Notes under the pieces: model-generated
Told to the model about the DNA's origin: nothing
The model's input: the letters and a program-made list of their open reading frames with translations, nothing else
Databases searched by the model: none
Assembly (NCBI GenBank): GCA_964369445.1
Contig: CAYJFU010000011.1
Location: forward strand, 1 to 41,063
Direction of reading: 5' to 3'
DNA: 41,063 nucleotides
Origin: CAYJBH01 sp964369445
GTDB taxonomy: Bacteria > Bacillota > Clostridia > Oscillospirales > Ruminococcaceae
Translations under genes and position numbers: made by a program
In this document: in pieces, positions 39,962-41,063 of the stretch
Position numbering within the stretch: position 1 is the first letter of the stretch
How the letters are laid out: every line of letters starts with the position of its first letter

Positions 39962-41063
39962 TTAACTTTCGGATATAACCTTGTTTATACTTGCAATCTG
40001 CTCGGCAATGTCGCTGGCCATGCCGTTGCTCTGCTCGGCAGTCTGGGTCGTCTGATTTATGACCTCCATAAAGCTATCCATCTGAGCCATAATCTCATCA
40101 ACCGTCTTAACCTGCGCCTCGATGATGATATTTATGTCCTCGACTTTTTGGGCCGTAGCGTTGCTCTCTTCGATGACGTTTTCCATCTTTAAGGCGGCAT
40201 CTTTTATGAATTTTGCGCCTGTCTGAACGTTTTGTATCGATGCGTTTACAAGCACGCTACTGGCACTTGCCGCCTCGGAGCTTTTGGCGGCGAGCGTCTG
40301 CACTTCTTCCGCGACAACGGCGAAACCCTTGCCGGCATTGCCTGCCCTTGCGGCCTCGATAGACGCGTTAAGCGCAAGTATGTTTGTCTGAAACGCGATA
40401 TCCTCTATCTGCTTTATGATGTTGATGATTTTTCTGCTGGAATTTTCCATCTCGGAAATTTTTTCTACCGCTTGTGACATGCTGTCGTTGCTGTCGGCAA
40501 GCACCTTTGCGTTGTAGCTGACCATAAGACTGGAATCAAGGGCAACCTGCTTTGTGGAGTTTATCTCCGCTGCCATCGTCTGACTTTTGGCGACAAGCGC
40601 CTCGATGATGGTTGTCTGGCTGTTGGCATTGGCGCTCAAATCGCTTGCAACGTTGAGCATACTGTCGGAGGTTTGGCGCAAACTGTCGGAGCTTATCTTT
40701 ATGCCATTAAATATGCGCTGTATGCGCAGTGCGCTCTCCTCCTGCTCTTTCATCTTTTGCTCAACCTGCTTTATCAGTTGCTGTGAGGTCAGCTCTTTTT
40801 CGGCGGAATCGCTTTTGAATTTCAGTATCCATGTCAATAAAAGATATAGAAACAACAGGCAAAAGTTTATGCCCAGTACACTTCGCACTAAAAACGACAC
40901 ACCGATACTGCCGTATAACGTTTCCATAAAAAACAATGATAGCACAATTACTACATCGGTGATTATCCACTGTATAACGATAATGCGCTTGACAAAATAC
41001 ACGCAGTTAAAGGCAATTACCGCTGTTATCAGTGTGAAACCGCCGGCAAACTCACCACCGAGC
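39962..41063 (-). CDS. Methyl-accepting chemotaxis protein with membrane-embedded sensor (5' truncated)
   Basis: The frame is open past GTG 41002 to the window end (LGGEFAGGFTLITAVIAFNC), so the start is outside. At least three hydrophobic helices are visible (to about 40810), with only short loops, so sensing is probably in or at the membrane. No HAMP or extracellular ligand domain is seen. The cytoplasmic part is a long coiled coil with the MCP hairpin tip IEDIAFQTNILALNASIEAA followed by RAGNAGKGFAVVAEEVQTLA, which binds CheA/CheW. The visible part is about 367 residues. No other chemotaxis gene is in the window. A 194-nt spacer with no recognised gene separates it from the VOC terminator. 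Confidence 0.92.
   Translation of the reverse strand, partial: LGGEFAGGFTLITAVIAFNCVYFVKRIIVIQWIITDVVIVLSLFFMETLYGSIGVSFLVRSVLGINFCLLFLYLLLTWILKFKSDSAEKELTSQQLIKQVEQKMKEQEESALRIQRIFNGIKISSDSLRQTSDSMLNVASDLSANANSQTTIIEALVAKSQTMAAEINSTKQVALDSSLMVSYNAKVLADSNDSMSQAVEKISEMENSSRKIINIIKQIEDIAFQTNILALNASIEAARAGNAGKGFAVVAEEVQTLAAKSSEAASASSVLVNASIQNVQTGAKFIKDAALKMENVIEESNATAQKVEDINIIIEAQVKTVDEIMAQMDSFMEVINQTTQTAEQSNGMASDIAEQIASINKVISES

Noticed and set aside
1..41063. CRISPR array, IS element or prophage
   Set aside because: No spaced direct repeats, transposase, integrase or phage structural gene was seen.

Overview
This window is chromosomal DNA from a Gram-positive (monoderm) bacterium of the class Clostridia, most likely an uncultured gut-type lineage. 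That placement rests on protein families and gene order read by eye, not on a search. The signs are the nadD-yqeK / LytR-CpsA-Psr / rsfS / leuS order, the rpmH-rnpA-yidD-yidC-jag order, a GldA/F/G plus DUF4340 transporter operon, zinc-ribbon membrane proteins, an ACT + UPF0210 gene pair and strong Shine-Dalgarno sites. The standard bacterial code fits every gene. Three runs of ten Ns (5179-5188, 25741-25750, 26105-26114) are assembly gaps of nominal length. All three lie inside genes, and the reading frames on either side show that none is really 10 bases long. Genes at both window edges are cut.

Layout. 1-5610 (+): NAD synthesis/HD hydrolase, cell-wall ligase, ribosome silencing factor, leucyl-tRNA synthetase and an ApbE lipoprotein, tightly packed. 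5974-8620: a PAP2 phosphatase converging with a divergent ClpC-like AAA+ protein. 9121-12887 (+): a repeat-built lipoprotein, carbamate kinase, a YbjQ protein and a YhfC-like membrane protein. 12980-14719 (+): a zinc-ribbon membrane protein with a 105-bp tandem repeat. 14924-16940: a MATE transporter, an XRE regulator and a divergent small Cys-rich protein around an 18-nt inverted repeat. 16947-18579 (-): UPF0210 and ACT proteins. 18690-24910 (-): an apparent operon of a PASTA pseudokinase, an RND adaptor and an RND permease. 25086-25798 (-): yebC, with its true start recovered beyond a gap. 26031-26250 (+): a small Asn/Ser-rich protein. 26329-32275 (-): rpmH, rnpA, yidD, yidC, jag, trkA and trkH. 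32468-33862 (-): asnS. 34511-39267 (+): a four-gene ABC transport operon. 39333-39716 (+): a VOC protein. 39962-41063 (-): a chemoreceptor cut by the window end.

Most of the window is housekeeping. The parts that stand out are: (i) a kinase-fold PASTA protein that has lost its HRD and DFG aspartates and is apparently co-transcribed with an RND efflux pair; (ii) the XRE / small Cys protein pair sharing an operator-like inverted repeat; (iii) a ClpC-like unfoldase whose second ATPase domain has lost the Walker B acidic pair; (iv) two copies of a long, nearly perfect intergenic palindrome; and (v) a compact self-complementary element between the divergent asnS and ABC promoters. No rRNA, complete tRNA, CRISPR array, insertion sequence or prophage was recognised.
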